64,000 bases of DNA from Seohaeicola saemankumensis (GCF_042678485.1 NZ_JBHTKR010000002.1:124001-188000), one strand, 5' to 3'. Positions 17,896-27,777 are shown, numbered from the stretch's first letter. Translations and numbers: made by a program. The notes: generated by a model not told the origin, from the sequence alone.

Positions 17896-19124
17896 GCGGC
17901 CAACAAGCCCTTTTTGTGCAGAATATTTACCATGTCGCGGCCCACGGCAGCAAAGGAATGCTTCTCGACCAGGTGGCGGAAGCCATTCTTTGCTCTTTCC
18001 CGTGCCTCGTGCGGATTTTCATAGATTGATCTGAGAAGTTTGGCTGCGTGATCAATGGAGGGTTCTGCCCATGTTGCATTTTCCGCCAAGACGTAATCTT
18101 TCGGGCCCACGTCGATGCGCGACCATTCGACAGGGAAGCCGGTTTGGGCGTTGATGAACTCGGTCGATCCGCCATAGTCCGTTGCCACAACGGCCTTGCC
18201 GGCGGTCAACGCCTCGGCGCAGGCAAGCCCCAATCCCTCTGACCGATGCAATGACAGGAAAACATCATGCTCAGCCATCATGGCGTTTATGGCATTGCGA
18301 TCAAGAAGGCGATCAATGACCGTTATCCTTGGATCATCCGCCGTTTGTTCTGCAAGCCACTGTCTGCGCCCTAAATCCCTTTTGCCACGTGTTTTGACAG
18401 TCAGGCTGACATCTTCCCTGTTCGGAAATGCCTGTTTGAATGCGAAAATCGCCGCTTCAGGATTTTTTCGTGCAGGGAAAGAATCAAAGTCGAAATGAAA
18501 CAGGATTTTCAATGTTCCCGTGGGATCAAAGAATTGCGGCTCTTCAGCTGGAAGATCTATTGGATGCTTTACCAGTTCCACATTCGTAAAGCCGTATCGT
18601 TTGATGGTGTCGCGGATAAAATGTGACGGCACCCAGATGCTGTCGTATTTTTTCAGGTAATCCACATATTTTGCAGGAATGCTGTCGAGCTCCCAAAACG
18701 GGTAGGCTATGTTGCGCTTCTGCTTGCAGATTTGATATCGGAGACGCTTGAAACCAGTCAGGCCATCAATCGTGATACCTGCGTTGTAAGGTGCGTTGTC
18801 CGACACGATATCACTAAAGCTTGTGTCGTTCTGGCGGCCTTCAAGTACCCGGTTGCAGGCTGCAATCCTCACGTCCTGAGTAGAAAGCGCGCGATACAGA
18901 AGCCGGGCGCTTTCGCCCAGTCCGGTTTCAGACAGAAAATAACCGTGCAAATTTATACCATTTGGGAGCCCGTCTCCCCCCCGTACCCAGCAGGGCTTTG
19001 GGGTGTCTGCGGCGCATTGCGCTCGAAAGCATTGCAGGAGTTTGGTCAGGTTATTATTCACAACGTTCACTATCCAATGTGCTGTCAGCTTCCTGACCAT
19101 GACCGCAATATCGGTTTGGTCCAC
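17892..19124 (-). CDS. Glycosyltransferase family 4 (first gene of the polysaccharide operon)
   Basis: 410 residues. A GT4 donor domain is visible in the C-terminal half: HFDFDSFPARKNPEAAIFAF, then SLHRSEGLGLACAEALTAGK with the EX7E pair, and GGSTEFI. The N-terminal 60 residues are atypical and could be over-called. It is the most upstream gene of the minus-strand run, after a 679-base gene-poor stretch that should hold the promoter. Overlap with manC is 4 bases. Probably the mannosyl- or rhamnosyl-transferase that begins or extends the repeat unit; which one cannot be read from sequence. Confidence 0.83.
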   Translation of the reverse strand: MDQTDIAVMVRKLTAHWIVNVVNNNLTKLLQCFRAQCAADTPKPCWVRGGDGLPNGINLHGYFLSETGLGESARLLYRALSTQDVRIAACNRVLEGRQNDTSFSDIVSDNAPYNAGITIDGLTGFKRLRYQICKQKRNIAYPFWELDSIPAKYVDYLKKYDSIWVPSHFIRDTIKRYGFTNVELVKHPIDLPAEEPQFFDPTGTLKILFHFDFDSFPARKNPEAAIFAFKQAFPNREDVSLTVKTRGKRDLGRRQWLAEQTADDPRITVIDRLLDRNAINAMMAEHDVFLSLHRSEGLGLACAEALTAGKAVVATDYGGSTEFINAQTGFPVEWSRIDVGPKDYVLAENATWAEPSIDHAAKLLRSIYENPHEARERAKNGFRHLVEKHSFAAVGRDMVNILHKKGLLAA

Positions 19125-19803
19125 CTAAGCCAAGTTCTCAAACATATCAACACTCGGAGAGCGCATGAGGGCACTGAAGCCGTGTGCGACTGCGCCGTTT
19201 GCGCCGATTTTTGCCGGAGCAGCAGAATGTCAGGCCGCGCGTGCCAGCGGGAAGGCTTTATGATGATCTTGGGCATGTACTCCGAGACCTGCGACCTCGA
19301 TTTGGTTCGATTGCTTTGCAAAGAACCTGCAAGTTGATTTGTGCTGGCAGGATTTTGCGCCGCTGGAGAGGGATGGAGCGAAGAAATCACGATGCTGCAA
19401 TTCAATGCTTTCCGCTTTGCCCCTTCTGGAACGCGTTCCAGGTGACGGATAGGTGCCTGTTCGAAAAATTGGGACAGTGACCGGGCCATTCTCAATCCAG
19501 GCGAAGCTCATCAATCCAGTTTTTTAGCAGACACAGGCTTCGCTATTCTGACGGGGCCCAATATCGCAAGAATTGCGACCTGTTCCCAGACGGGCATACC
19601 GCGTGTCAAAGCCCGACACATGGCCCCTCGCGTTCAAGGCAACCGCTGCGTTCTTAAGGGGGCGCTCGCATCCGACAGGCACGCCGATGGTGTTGCCTGG
19701 GACGCCTTTTGCCGCGCCGCTTTGCTCTGGCCCCTCGCGGCGGGTCGCGATAGCGTGGCGCAAGGGTGCCGCAGGGGCTGCGGACAGATCAAGAGGGCAG
19801 GAC
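19125..19803. promoter_or_regulatory. Gene-poor intergenic region, divergent promoters expected
   Basis: 679 bases with no convincing gene. It separates the minus-strand polysaccharide operon from the plus-strand oxidoreductase, so both promoters should lie here. A perfect 16-bp palindrome CTGGAACGCGTTCCAG sits at 19426-19441 and could be an operator. Short open frames in this stretch have no family resemblance. Confidence 0.5.
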
Positions 19804-20763
19804 ATGGCGATCAAGGCGGCAATCATCGGGTTGGGGATAATGGGACGGCGGATGTTGGAGCATATGCAGCTTCACCCCGCCTATGACCCGGCATTCCTGT
19901 GGGATCCGAATGCGGCCAACGCGGCCCTTGCGCGCGACATGGCGCCTGACGCCAAGATCTGCGACAGCGCCGAGGCTGCCATCGCCGGCGCCGATGTGGT
20001 CTATCTGGCTTGCCCGCCCGCACCGCGCAAGGCATATGCGCTGGCGGCAGCGGCGCAAGGAAAGGCGTTGTTTCTGGAAAAACCCTTGGGTGTCGATATT
20101 GCGGCCAGCGCCGATCTGGTGGAACGCATTGCGGCATCCGGCGTGCCGGCGGCGGTGAATTTCACCCAGGCCGCAGGTGCCGCGCTGACGGATATCTCGG
20201 CCGAGGCGCGATCAGGCGCGATGGGCGATCTCGCGGGCGTGGATATCGTCGTGACCTATGGCGCATGGCCGCGTGGCTGGCAGCAGGCCGCCGACTGGCT
20301 GCGCCTGCGCGACGAAGGCGGCATGACCCGCGAGGTGATCTCGCATTTCCTGTTCTTTTCCGAACGCATCCTTGGCCCGTTGTCCCTGGTCTGGGCGCGC
20401 CCCAGCTATCCGGCCGATCCCGCGCTATGCGAGACGCATATGCTGGCGCGGCTGGAAAACGCGGCGGGGCAGGCGGTTTCGGTCTTGGCCAGCGTCGGGG
20501 GCGCGCAACCGGACCGGCAGGAATTCACCGTCAAGGGCAGCCGGCGCAGCCATAGGGTTGCGGATTTCTATGCCGTGTCCACCTCGGACGGGGGCGCGTT
20601 CGAACGCGTCACCCCCATGAATATCGACCCGCGCAGCACCAGCCTGCGGGCGCAGCTTGACGATCTTGAGGCGATGATCGCAGGCCGTCCGCACCGTCTG
20701 GCAACGCTGGAGGAGGCGCTGCGCGTGCAGCGGCTGATCGAGGCAATGCTGCAGGGCAAGTGA
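19804..20763 (+). CDS. Gfo/Idh/MocA-family NAD(P)-dependent oxidoreductase
   Basis: 319 residues. The N-terminal Rossmann motif is AAIIGLGIMGRRML and the family lysine lies in LFLEKPLGVDI, near residue 95. These enzymes oxidise or reduce sugars and cyclitols. The frame is open upstream to 19573, but the first residues there look non-coding in composition. The ATG at 19804 follows AGGGCAGGAC and begins exactly at the family N-terminus. It lies between the polysaccharide operon and acetoacetyl-CoA synthetase and may serve either a sugar pathway or a catabolic one. Substrate unknown. Confidence 0.85.
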   Translation: MAIKAAIIGLGIMGRRMLEHMQLHPAYDPAFLWDPNAANAALARDMAPDAKICDSAEAAIAGADVVYLACPPAPRKAYALAAAAQGKALFLEKPLGVDIAASADLVERIAASGVPAAVNFTQAAGAALTDISAEARSGAMGDLAGVDIVVTYGAWPRGWQQAADWLRLRDEGGMTREVISHFLFFSERILGPLSLVWARPSYPADPALCETHMLARLENAAGQAVSVLASVGGAQPDRQEFTVKGSRRSHRVADFYAVSTSDGGAFERVTPMNIDPRSTSLRAQLDDLEAMIAGRPHRLATLEEALRVQRLIEAMLQGK

Positions 20764-20834
20764 TGATTTCCGCCTCTTGAACGTTGCGCGCGGGCATGGA
20801 AGCCTATGCGCCTAACGATTAAGGGAGGATCACC

Positions 20835-22793
20835 ATGACCGAGGCGCGCCCCATCCTGTGGGAACCCGATGCCGCGCGGGCGGACAGCGCGACATTGGCG
20901 CAGTTCATCCGCTGGCTGAAGGCCGAGCGGGGGCTGGAATTTGCCGATTATCACGCGCTGTGGGAATGGTCCGTCACCGATCTGGACGGGTTCTGGACCG
21001 CGATCATCGGCTTTTTCGATCTGCCCATCTCCGGCTGGGCCGAGGTGCTGCCCGAACGCAAGATGCCTGGCGCTGATTGGTTCCCCGGCGCCGAGACGAA
21101 TTTTTCGGCCCAGATCCTGCGCCATGCCGCGACGCGCGGCAAGGATCAGGCGGTGATCGTGCAATCCGAAACCTTCGGGCGTCAGGTCCTGACCTGGGAT
21201 GCGTTGCAATCGCGTGTCGGTGCCGCGCAGGCTGCGTTGCGTGATATGGGCGTGGGGCAGGGCGATCGGGTTGTCGCCGTGCTGCCGAACGCGCTTGAGG
21301 CGCTTGTGGCCTTTCTGGCGACGGCCTCGCTGGGGGCGGTCTGGTCGCTTTGCGCGCCCGATATGGGGCATGTCGCGATCCTGGACCGGTTCCGGCAGAT
21401 CGAACCGAAGGTGCTGATTGCACAGGATGGCTATGTTCATGCGGGCAAGCGGATCGACCGCCGCGAGATCCTTGCAGGTATCGCGGCCGGGCTGCCGACG
21501 CTGGAGCATCGTGTGATGGTACCCGCGCTGCAAGATGTGCCGCCGGGCTGGACGCCCTGGGCGGTCATGGAGGCAGCACCACAAACGCCGCAGATCGTCA
21601 GGGTCCCGTTCTCGCATCCCTTGTGGATTGTCTATTCCTCGGGAACGACCGGGAACCCCAAGCCCATCGTGCATGGCCATGGCGGTGTCATGCTGGAAGG
21701 TGCCAAGCAATCGCTGCATCAGGACCTGAGCGCAGATGACCGTTTCTGCTGGATCACCTCGTCGGGCTGGATCATGTGGAACGCCCAATGGACGGCGCTG
21801 GGGCAGGGGGCCAGGGTAGTGCTATTCGATGCAGCCCCCAACCATCCTGACATGCTGGAGGCATGGCGCATGGTGGCGCGCGAGGGTCTGACCTATTTCG
21901 GGGCGGGGGCCGCCTTTTTCATGGGCTGCCAGAAGGCGGGCATTCGGCCGGGGGCGGAGCTGGATCTTTCGGCGCTGCGGTCCATCGGGGCGACGGGATC
22001 GCCGCTCAGCCAGGAAGGCTATGACTGGATCTACGCGCAGGTAAAGCGCGATGTCTGGCTGGCGCCGATTTCGGGCGGCACCGACCTTGCCGGGGCCTTC
22101 GTCTGCGGCAATCCGATGATGCCGGTGCGCGCGGGCGAGATGCAGTGCCGCGCGCTGGGAAATGCGGTGCGCGCCTATGACGAGGCCGGGCAGGAGGTGA
22201 TCGGCCAGGTGGGCGAGCTGGTCTGCACCGAACCGCTGCCATCCATGCCGCTATACTTCTGGGGCGACGATGATGGATCGCGCCTTCATGACAGCTATTT
22301 TGACACCTATCCCGGCATCTGGCGGCACGGCGACTGGATCGAGTTCACACCCGAGGGTGGATCGGTGATCTATGGACGCTCGGATGCCACGATCAACCGG
22401 CGGGGGCTGCGGCTTGGCAGTTCCGAGATCTACCGCGCGGTCGAAGGTCTGGATGCGGTGCTGGACAGCCTGGTGATCGACCTGGAATTCCTGGGCCGCG
22501 ACAGTTTCATGCCGCTGTTCGTGGTACTGCGCGAAGGGCTGGTGCTGGATGACGCCTTGCGTGGCCAGATACGCGATGCGATCCGGGCTTCGGTGTCCGC
22601 CCGCTTTCTGCCTGATGACATCGTGCAGGTGGCCGAGGTGCCGCGCACATTGAGCGGCAAGAAGCTGGAAGTGCCGGTGAAGAAGCTGCTGCTGGGGGGT
22701 GACCCGGAAAAGGTCGTCAATCGCGATTCCATGGCGAACCCGAACAGTTTCGACGCTTTCATCGCCTATGCGGCGGCGCGCATGCCCGCCTGA
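20835..22793 (+). CDS. aacS: Acetoacetate-CoA ligase (acetoacetyl-CoA synthetase)
   Basis: 652 residues, ANL superfamily. The phosphate-binding loop is IVYSSGTTGNPKPIVHGHGG, and the catalytic lysine lies in RTLSGKKLEVPVKK near the C-terminus. The N-terminal region (FADYHALWEWSV) and the overall length are those of acetoacetyl-CoA synthetases rather than acetyl-CoA synthetases. It activates acetoacetate with ATP and CoA, usually for reuse of polyhydroxybutyrate breakdown products. The start has AAGGGAGGATCACC just upstream. A strong terminator with a GCGA loop follows. Confidence 0.93.
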   Translation: MTEARPILWEPDAARADSATLAQFIRWLKAERGLEFADYHALWEWSVTDLDGFWTAIIGFFDLPISGWAEVLPERKMPGADWFPGAETNFSAQILRHAATRGKDQAVIVQSETFGRQVLTWDALQSRVGAAQAALRDMGVGQGDRVVAVLPNALEALVAFLATASLGAVWSLCAPDMGHVAILDRFRQIEPKVLIAQDGYVHAGKRIDRREILAGIAAGLPTLEHRVMVPALQDVPPGWTPWAVMEAAPQTPQIVRVPFSHPLWIVYSSGTTGNPKPIVHGHGGVMLEGAKQSLHQDLSADDRFCWITSSGWIMWNAQWTALGQGARVVLFDAAPNHPDMLEAWRMVAREGLTYFGAGAAFFMGCQKAGIRPGAELDLSALRSIGATGSPLSQEGYDWIYAQVKRDVWLAPISGGTDLAGAFVCGNPMMPVRAGEMQCRALGNAVRAYDEAGQEVIGQVGELVCTEPLPSMPLYFWGDDDGSRLHDSYFDTYPGIWRHGDWIEFTPEGGSVIYGRSDATINRRGLRLGSSEIYRAVEGLDAVLDSLVIDLEFLGRDSFMPLFVVLREGLVLDDALRGQIRDAIRASVSARFLPDDIVQVAEVPRTLSGKKLEVPVKKLLLGGDPEKVVNRDSMANPNSFDAFIAYAAARMPA

Positions 22794-22823
22794 ACGGGGC
22801 TGATCTGACAGCGGGGCAAAGGA

Positions 22824-22860
22824 AAACCGCGCCGGAGCGATCCGGCGCGGTTTGTTGTTT
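22824..22860. terminator. Bidirectional terminator between aacS and the TRAP large subunit
   Basis: A perfect 13-bp stem (22824-22836 with 22841-22853) closes on the GNRA tetraloop GCGA. It is followed by GTTGTTT on the plus strand and preceded by A-rich sequence that gives a T-rich tail on the minus strand. It lies between convergent genes. Confidence 0.85.
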
Positions 22861-22878
22861 CCAGACCTGTGCAGCCCG

Positions 22879-25536
22879 TCAGAAGCTGAGCGACAGGCTG
22901 CGATGTTTCGCGGTGCAGCTTGCCAGGAACACGGCCTGATCACGGGTCAGGCGCGGTTCATAGCGCACGCCCATCGTGGCCTTCGTGTCGTTCAGGAAGG
23001 TCTGCAAGCCGGGCAGGACCGCGGATGTTGCGGCAGCGCGCCATGCGGCTTGCGCCTCATACTCGGCCAGTGCGGTGTCGAACTCTTCCAGCGCCTTGGC
23101 ACGGTCATCCGGCGTCTTTTCCAGGACGCGACGTGCCGCACCCAGATCCGAACGGATGTCACCGGCACCTTCCACATCGCGGAACTTGCTTGCCAGTTCG
23201 TCAAGCGCGGCGGCTGTCGCCTCCGGCTCTCCGGTCTCGACGGCGGCGCGCAAGCCGCGCAGCGGCTCGCCCAGCGCGTCGAAGGCTGGTGTCGCGTTCA
23301 GCATGGCGACGACCTCGGCCACGGCTTCATAGCTGTTGTCACCGATGCGGCGCATCGTGACGCGGGCCTTTTCCTCGGCGTCGGTCAGCTCCTTGAACAC
23401 GTCATGCACCGGATCCCAGGTATCGGGGATCTGCGCCTGAAGTGCGGCGATCGCAGCTTCGAACTCGGCCTTCTCGATCTCCATCTCGCGGGCGCGTTCT
23501 TCGCTTGCGGCTTCACGAACGCGTCCCAACTGAACGTTCACGTCATCCAGGTCACCCTGAAGCGCGCGGATCCGCTTTTCGATGCTGCGGACCTGCTCCT
23601 GCACGGGGCGGTACTCCCCGGCAGCTTCCTCGACCTCGGCTACGGTCAGGGGGATCGCGGCGATGGCATCCTGGAACCCGGCGGCCTCATCCGCGGCGCG
23701 GCGCAGGTCGCGGGCCAGATCGTCGGGAAGCGACGACAGGTCAAGTGCGGCCAGGGCAGTGATCGCACTCGAGACGCGCGCGCCGTCCTTGTCCATACCG
23801 GCAAGCACATAGTCATCCATGCAATATTGCAGACGCGGGTTTCGCGGCGGCGGCGAGGTTTCGGACAGGTAACTGGACCTGTTCGGCAGATAGTTCACCA
23901 GCGGCGGATAAAGTCCCACGATCAGCAGGGCGATCAACTGGAGCGTGATGAAGGCGACAACACCCTTGTAGATCTGAATTGTCTTCACCGCGGCGGGGGC
24001 AACCCCGCGCAGGTAGAACAGCGCAAACCCGAAAGGTGGCGTCAGGAACGATGTCTGGATGTTCAGACCGATCATCACGCCCAGCCAGACGGCCGTGATA
24101 TTGGCCGTCGGGTCGGCCAGCAGGATCGGCGCCACGATGGGCACCACGACCACGGCGATCTCGATGAAATCGAGGAAGAAGCCAAGCAGGAAGATCACCA
24201 GCATCACGATCAGGAACTGGATCCAGAACCCGCCGGGCAGGCCGGTCAGGAAGTCCCGCACCAGTTCTTCGCCGCCGAAGGCACGGAAGGCCGCCGTCAG
24301 CATCGCCGCACCCAGAAGGATCACGAAGACCAGCGACGTCGTCTTGGCTGTTTCCAGCATCACGCCGGTCAGCGTATCCTCGATCCGCAGGATGCGGATG
24401 CCCGACCAGATCAGCGAAATGATCATCAGGGTCGTGCCGAAGGCGCCGATATAGATGCCGGTCATATCCTCGGGGGTCGAGGCCGCCTTGATGTTCATCG
24501 GGTAATTGGCCAGGGCGAAGGCGATGATGGCCAGACCAACCAGCGCCATGATCGCGGGCACGAAGGTGCGCTTGCCGGTGTCGCCCAGGCGGTAGCCGGC
24601 CATGATCATGGCCCCGGCGGCACCGATGGCGCCCGCCTGGTTCACGGTGGCGATACCCGCGATGATCGAGCCGAGCACCAGGAAGATCAGGGTCAGCGGC
24701 GGGATCAGTGTCAGGGCCACGTTGCCCCAGAACGCAAGGCTGAATTCCTCGTCACGCGGGACGGAGGGGGCCTTTTTCGGGTTCAGGATCGCATAGCCCA
24801 GGATGTAGAGCATGTAGATCAGCACAAGCAGGATGCCCGGCACCAGCGCGCCCAGGAACATCTCGCCCGCACTGGTCGAGGAGACGTCGAAGACGGATGG
24901 CATCGACAGCTCGCCCGTGGCTTCCTTGTGCAGAAGCTTGCGCATGGTCGAGGCCTGATCGGTGGCCGAGGCCAGCTGGTCGGCCAGGATGATCAGCACG
25001 ATCGAGGGCGGGATGATCTGCCCCAGGGTCCCCGAGGCCGCGATCGTCCCCGACGCCAGCGAGGGTGAATAGTTGTTACGCAGCATCGCAGGCAGCGAGA
25101 TCAGGCCCATGGCGACCACGGTCGCACCGACGATCCCCGTTGTGGCCGCCAGAAGCGCGCCCACGAAGACCACCGAAATGCCCAGGCCACCCGGCACCGG
25201 GCCAAACAGCTTGGCCATCGTCACCAGCAGATCCTCGGCGATCTTGGACCGCTGTAGCATGATGCCCATGAAGATGAACAGCGGAATGGCGATCAGCGTA
25301 TCTCGATCCACCTCCCAGTAGACGCCGCGAAGGTTGGTGACCCCCGCCGACAGCCATTGCGATGGTCCGCCGGAATGGAAATAGGCGTCAGTGCCGCCGC
25401 CAAACAGATAGCCTGCGCCAGCTGCCAGACCGATGGAGATGATGGCTGCTCCGGGAAGCGCGAAGGCGACCGGGTAGCCTGAGCCGAGGGCCCAGGCCAT
25501 GATCAGCAGCAGAACGGCAAGAAATAAAAGCTCCAT
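22879..25536 (-). CDS. TRAP transporter large permease (DctM-like) with long C-terminal coiled-coil tail
   Basis: 885 residues, about twice the usual DctM length of ~430. Residues 1 to about 555 hold the transmembrane DctM domain, recognisable from GATTGIVGATVVAMGLISLP, SGTLGQIIPPSIVLIILAD and LTPPFGFALFYLRGVAP. The membrane part is itself enlarged by a loop near residues 190-230. Residues from about 555 to the end are soluble, highly charged and heptad-like, with no recognised domain. It is co-transcribed with DctQ (8-base gap) and the TakP-like binding protein. Together they should import 2-keto acids or similar organic anions using the sodium gradient. The tail's role is unknown. Confidence 0.9.
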   Translation of the reverse strand: MELLFLAVLLLIMAWALGSGYPVAFALPGAAIISIGLAAGAGYLFGGGTDAYFHSGGPSQWLSAGVTNLRGVYWEVDRDTLIAIPLFIFMGIMLQRSKIAEDLLVTMAKLFGPVPGGLGISVVFVGALLAATTGIVGATVVAMGLISLPAMLRNNYSPSLASGTIAASGTLGQIIPPSIVLIILADQLASATDQASTMRKLLHKEATGELSMPSVFDVSSTSAGEMFLGALVPGILLVLIYMLYILGYAILNPKKAPSVPRDEEFSLAFWGNVALTLIPPLTLIFLVLGSIIAGIATVNQAGAIGAAGAMIMAGYRLGDTGKRTFVPAIMALVGLAIIAFALANYPMNIKAASTPEDMTGIYIGAFGTTLMIISLIWSGIRILRIEDTLTGVMLETAKTTSLVFVILLGAAMLTAAFRAFGGEELVRDFLTGLPGGFWIQFLIVMLVIFLLGFFLDFIEIAVVVVPIVAPILLADPTANITAVWLGVMIGLNIQTSFLTPPFGFALFYLRGVAPAAVKTIQIYKGVVAFITLQLIALLIVGLYPPLVNYLPNRSSYLSETSPPPRNPRLQYCMDDYVLAGMDKDGARVSSAITALAALDLSSLPDDLARDLRRAADEAAGFQDAIAAIPLTVAEVEEAAGEYRPVQEQVRSIEKRIRALQGDLDDVNVQLGRVREAASEERAREMEIEKAEFEAAIAALQAQIPDTWDPVHDVFKELTDAEEKARVTMRRIGDNSYEAVAEVVAMLNATPAFDALGEPLRGLRAAVETGEPEATAAALDELASKFRDVEGAGDIRSDLGAARRVLEKTPDDRAKALEEFDTALAEYEAQAAWRAAATSAVLPGLQTFLNDTKATMGVRYEPRLTRDQAVFLASCTAKHRSLSLSF

Positions 25537-25544
25537 GTCGGTCC

Positions 25545-26543
25545 TCAGTGGGCAATGGGTTGATGATCGCGATGACCGGGCTCTTCCCGGTAATCAGCCA
25601 CTGCTTCAAACAGGTAGCTTACGAACTGGATGATCATGCTGATCGCGAAAACCGCAAGGAAGGCTGCCATCTGGTATTTGATGAACATGCCCACCGATCC
25701 GGTCTGGGTGATTTCGAAATTCGACACGGGCGAGTTGATGATGGCGGTCTTGCCGTTCAACCCGATCACAAGGATGACCGCGCAGGTGGTGACCCCCAGG
25801 AACAGCGATCCGACGGCGTTGACCGCACCACGCTTGCGCTGGGTGAACCCGGCATAGAAGACATCGACGCGCACATGACCCTCGTCGAACAGGGTATAGG
25901 CCGAGGCGAACAGGAACAGCGCCGCATACCAGTAGCGCACAAGGTCCCCCATCAGCGCCTGCTCGTAGGAAAACACGAAACGCAGGAACACGATCAGCAA
26001 TTCGGCCACCACGATCATCAGCGTCAGCCAGGTGAAACCCAGCGTGCGCGTGAACAGGGCCACGATAAAGCCAATCGCGACCAGCGGCATATGGATATAG
26101 GGGCCAACCCAGGCCGAGCGCCCCATGGCGCGGGTGATTTCCTCCGAGAAGAACAGCGGCAGCATGTTCTCGACCCGAAGCTGCGCGATGGTCGCATCGG
26201 CTATGCCGACGAAGAGCACAGACCAGAAACAGCCGCGTATGAAATAAAGGTTGAAGCGGTGCAGGCGCTGCCCGTCTGTCCGCAGCACGGTCGACCTGGT
26301 CCCCAGCACGAAAGCGATCGCGATCCCCAGGCAGACGGCATAGATGCCGATGGGCACGATGGCGCCGGATTGTGTCATGTCACCGAGCGCGGCCGCCAGG
26401 ACCGGCGTGCCATAGGCAACATTCAGCACGTTGTTGATCAGAAAGGCCGTCATGAGGGCCAGGATGATCCAGCCCAGAAGCCGGATACCCGGCGCTGCTC
26501 GTCCATGGCCCGCAGCCTGAGCGGCTGTCATTGTCTGTGCCAT
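25545..26543 (-). CDS. TRAP transporter small permease (DctQ-like), enlarged
   Basis: 332 residues, compared with 160-200 for common DctQ subunits. The C-terminal half is the recognisable DctQ part (DEGHVRVDVFYAGFTQRKRGAVNAVGS contains the family's RVDVFY motif). The N-terminal half adds several extra membrane segments. Large DctQ subunits paired with large DctM subunits are known for some TakP-type systems. It lies 8 bases upstream of the large subunit on the same strand. The hairpin at 26641 separates it from the binding protein gene. Confidence 0.88.
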   Translation of the reverse strand: MAQTMTAAQAAGHGRAAPGIRLLGWIILALMTAFLINNVLNVAYGTPVLAAALGDMTQSGAIVPIGIYAVCLGIAIAFVLGTRSTVLRTDGQRLHRFNLYFIRGCFWSVLFVGIADATIAQLRVENMLPLFFSEEITRAMGRSAWVGPYIHMPLVAIGFIVALFTRTLGFTWLTLMIVVAELLIVFLRFVFSYEQALMGDLVRYWYAALFLFASAYTLFDEGHVRVDVFYAGFTQRKRGAVNAVGSLFLGVTTCAVILVIGLNGKTAIINSPVSNFEITQTGSVGMFIKYQMAAFLAVFAISMIIQFVSYLFEAVADYREEPGHRDHQPIAH

Positions 26544-26640
26544 GCTTTCCCCCGTTGGTTATGGGTCTTGACCCGCGTCACTTTTCTGTCCCTGCCACCC
26601 GTCCCGCGCAGAGCGGAACGACAGGCCAGATCAACACATC

Positions 26641-26668
26641 AAGCGGGGCACACCAAAGTGCCCCGCTT
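26641..26668 (-). terminator. Intercistronic stem-loop between TRAP binding protein and permease genes
   Basis: A perfect 11-bp stem (26641-26651 with 26658-26668) with a 6-base loop has no U-tract on the minus strand. It lies just after the binding-protein gene. Such hairpins commonly protect the upstream message or reduce read-through, so that binding protein exceeds permease. This role is an inference. Confidence 0.6.
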
Positions 26669-26691
26669 GTGTTCAGTCTGACCGCTCAGTC

Positions 26692-27777
26692 TCAGCCGAG
26701 GCCGAGGATACGGTTACGCTGGTTCAGGAAGTTGCCTTCGAACTTTGCGATGGTGCCGCCGATTTCGCGCAGCTTTTCCTGGAAGTTGTCGTCGATCTTC
26801 TTGGCCAGATCGGAGTGGTCGCGCACTTCCACGAACACTTCTGCGGCGGCTTCACCGAAGGCGTCCCAGACGTCGTCGTTGAAGGTCTTCACCTCGACGC
26901 CGTGATCGTTCACCAGCTTGCCCAGGTATTCGCCGTTCTTGGCCATGGCTTCGGAATGCGACATCTCGTGCTCTTGGGCGCAAGCGGCCTCGATCACGGC
27001 CTTTTCCCAATCGCTCAGGCTGCCCCACCATGCTGCGTTCGTGCCGAAGGCCAGACCGCCGCCCGGCTCGTGCATGCCGCCGGTGTAGTAGATCTTGGCG
27101 GCCTCGTAGAACTTCATGAAGTAGTCGTTGAACGGACCCACCCACTCGGTTGCTTCGATGGCGCCGGACACCAGGTTTTCATAGATCTGGCCACCGGGAA
27201 GCGACACGGTCGAGGCGCCCAGCTTGGACATCACGGTACCGCCGAGGCCCGGAATACGCATCTTCAGACCCTTCAGGTCGTCTGCCGATTCGATTTCCTT
27301 GTTGAACCAGCCACCGGCCTGCGTACCGGTCGAGCCGCATGCGATGGACTTCAGGCCGAAAGAACCTGCCAGCTCGTCCCACAGTTCCTGACCGCCGCCG
27401 AAACGGATCCATGCGGTCCATTCCTGGGTGCTCATGCCGAAGGGCACAGAGGTGAAATAGGCATAGGCCGGGTGCTTGCCGGTCCAGTAGTAGTCAGCGC
27501 CGATATACGCCTGCGAGTTGCCGGATGCGACTTCGTCAAAGGCGTCGAACGCGCCCACGCGCTCACCGGCGGCAAAATATTCGGTGGTCAGAGCACCGTC
27601 CGACAGTGCGGTGATGTTTGCGGCAAGGCGCTGCGCCGAAATCCCGAGACCGGGAAAGTCGCGCGGCCAGGTCGAAACGATGGTGATGGTCTTGGTGCCC
27701 TGTGCGATCGCGGGCGCTGCCAAAGCTGCGCCGGCGCCGGCAATAGCGGCACCTTTCAGAAACTTACGACGTTCCAA
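26692..27777 (-). CDS. TRAP transporter substrate-binding protein, TakP-like (2-keto acid type)
   Basis: 361 residues, DctP family. The N-terminus MERRKFLKGAAIAGAG is a twin-arginine (RRKFLK) signal ending near AIAQG, so the protein is exported folded to the periplasm. Segments GLKMRIPGLGGTVMSKLG and SGAIEATEWVGPFND match the TakP-type binding proteins I know, which bind pyruvate and other 2-oxo acids with a cation. This is the first gene of the operon with the two permeases. The ligand is inferred from the family and could be another small carboxylate such as lactate. Confidence 0.92.
   Translation of the reverse strand: MERRKFLKGAAIAGAGAALAAPAIAQGTKTITIVSTWPRDFPGLGISAQRLAANITALSDGALTTEYFAAGERVGAFDAFDEVASGNSQAYIGADYYWTGKHPAYAYFTSVPFGMSTQEWTAWIRFGGGQELWDELAGSFGLKSIACGSTGTQAGGWFNKEIESADDLKGLKMRIPGLGGTVMSKLGASTVSLPGGQIYENLVSGAIEATEWVGPFNDYFMKFYEAAKIYYTGGMHEPGGGLAFGTNAAWWGSLSDWEKAVIEAACAQEHEMSHSEAMAKNGEYLGKLVNDHGVEVKTFNDDVWDAFGEAAAEVFVEVRDHSDLAKKIDDNFQEKLREIGGTIAKFEGNFLNQRNRILGLG

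Noticed and set aside
22852..25068. 738-residue open frame on the plus strand
   Set aside because: It is the antisense shadow of the TRAP large permease. High GC keeps the opposite frame open; it reads as His/Gln/Arg/Gly-rich text with no motifs.
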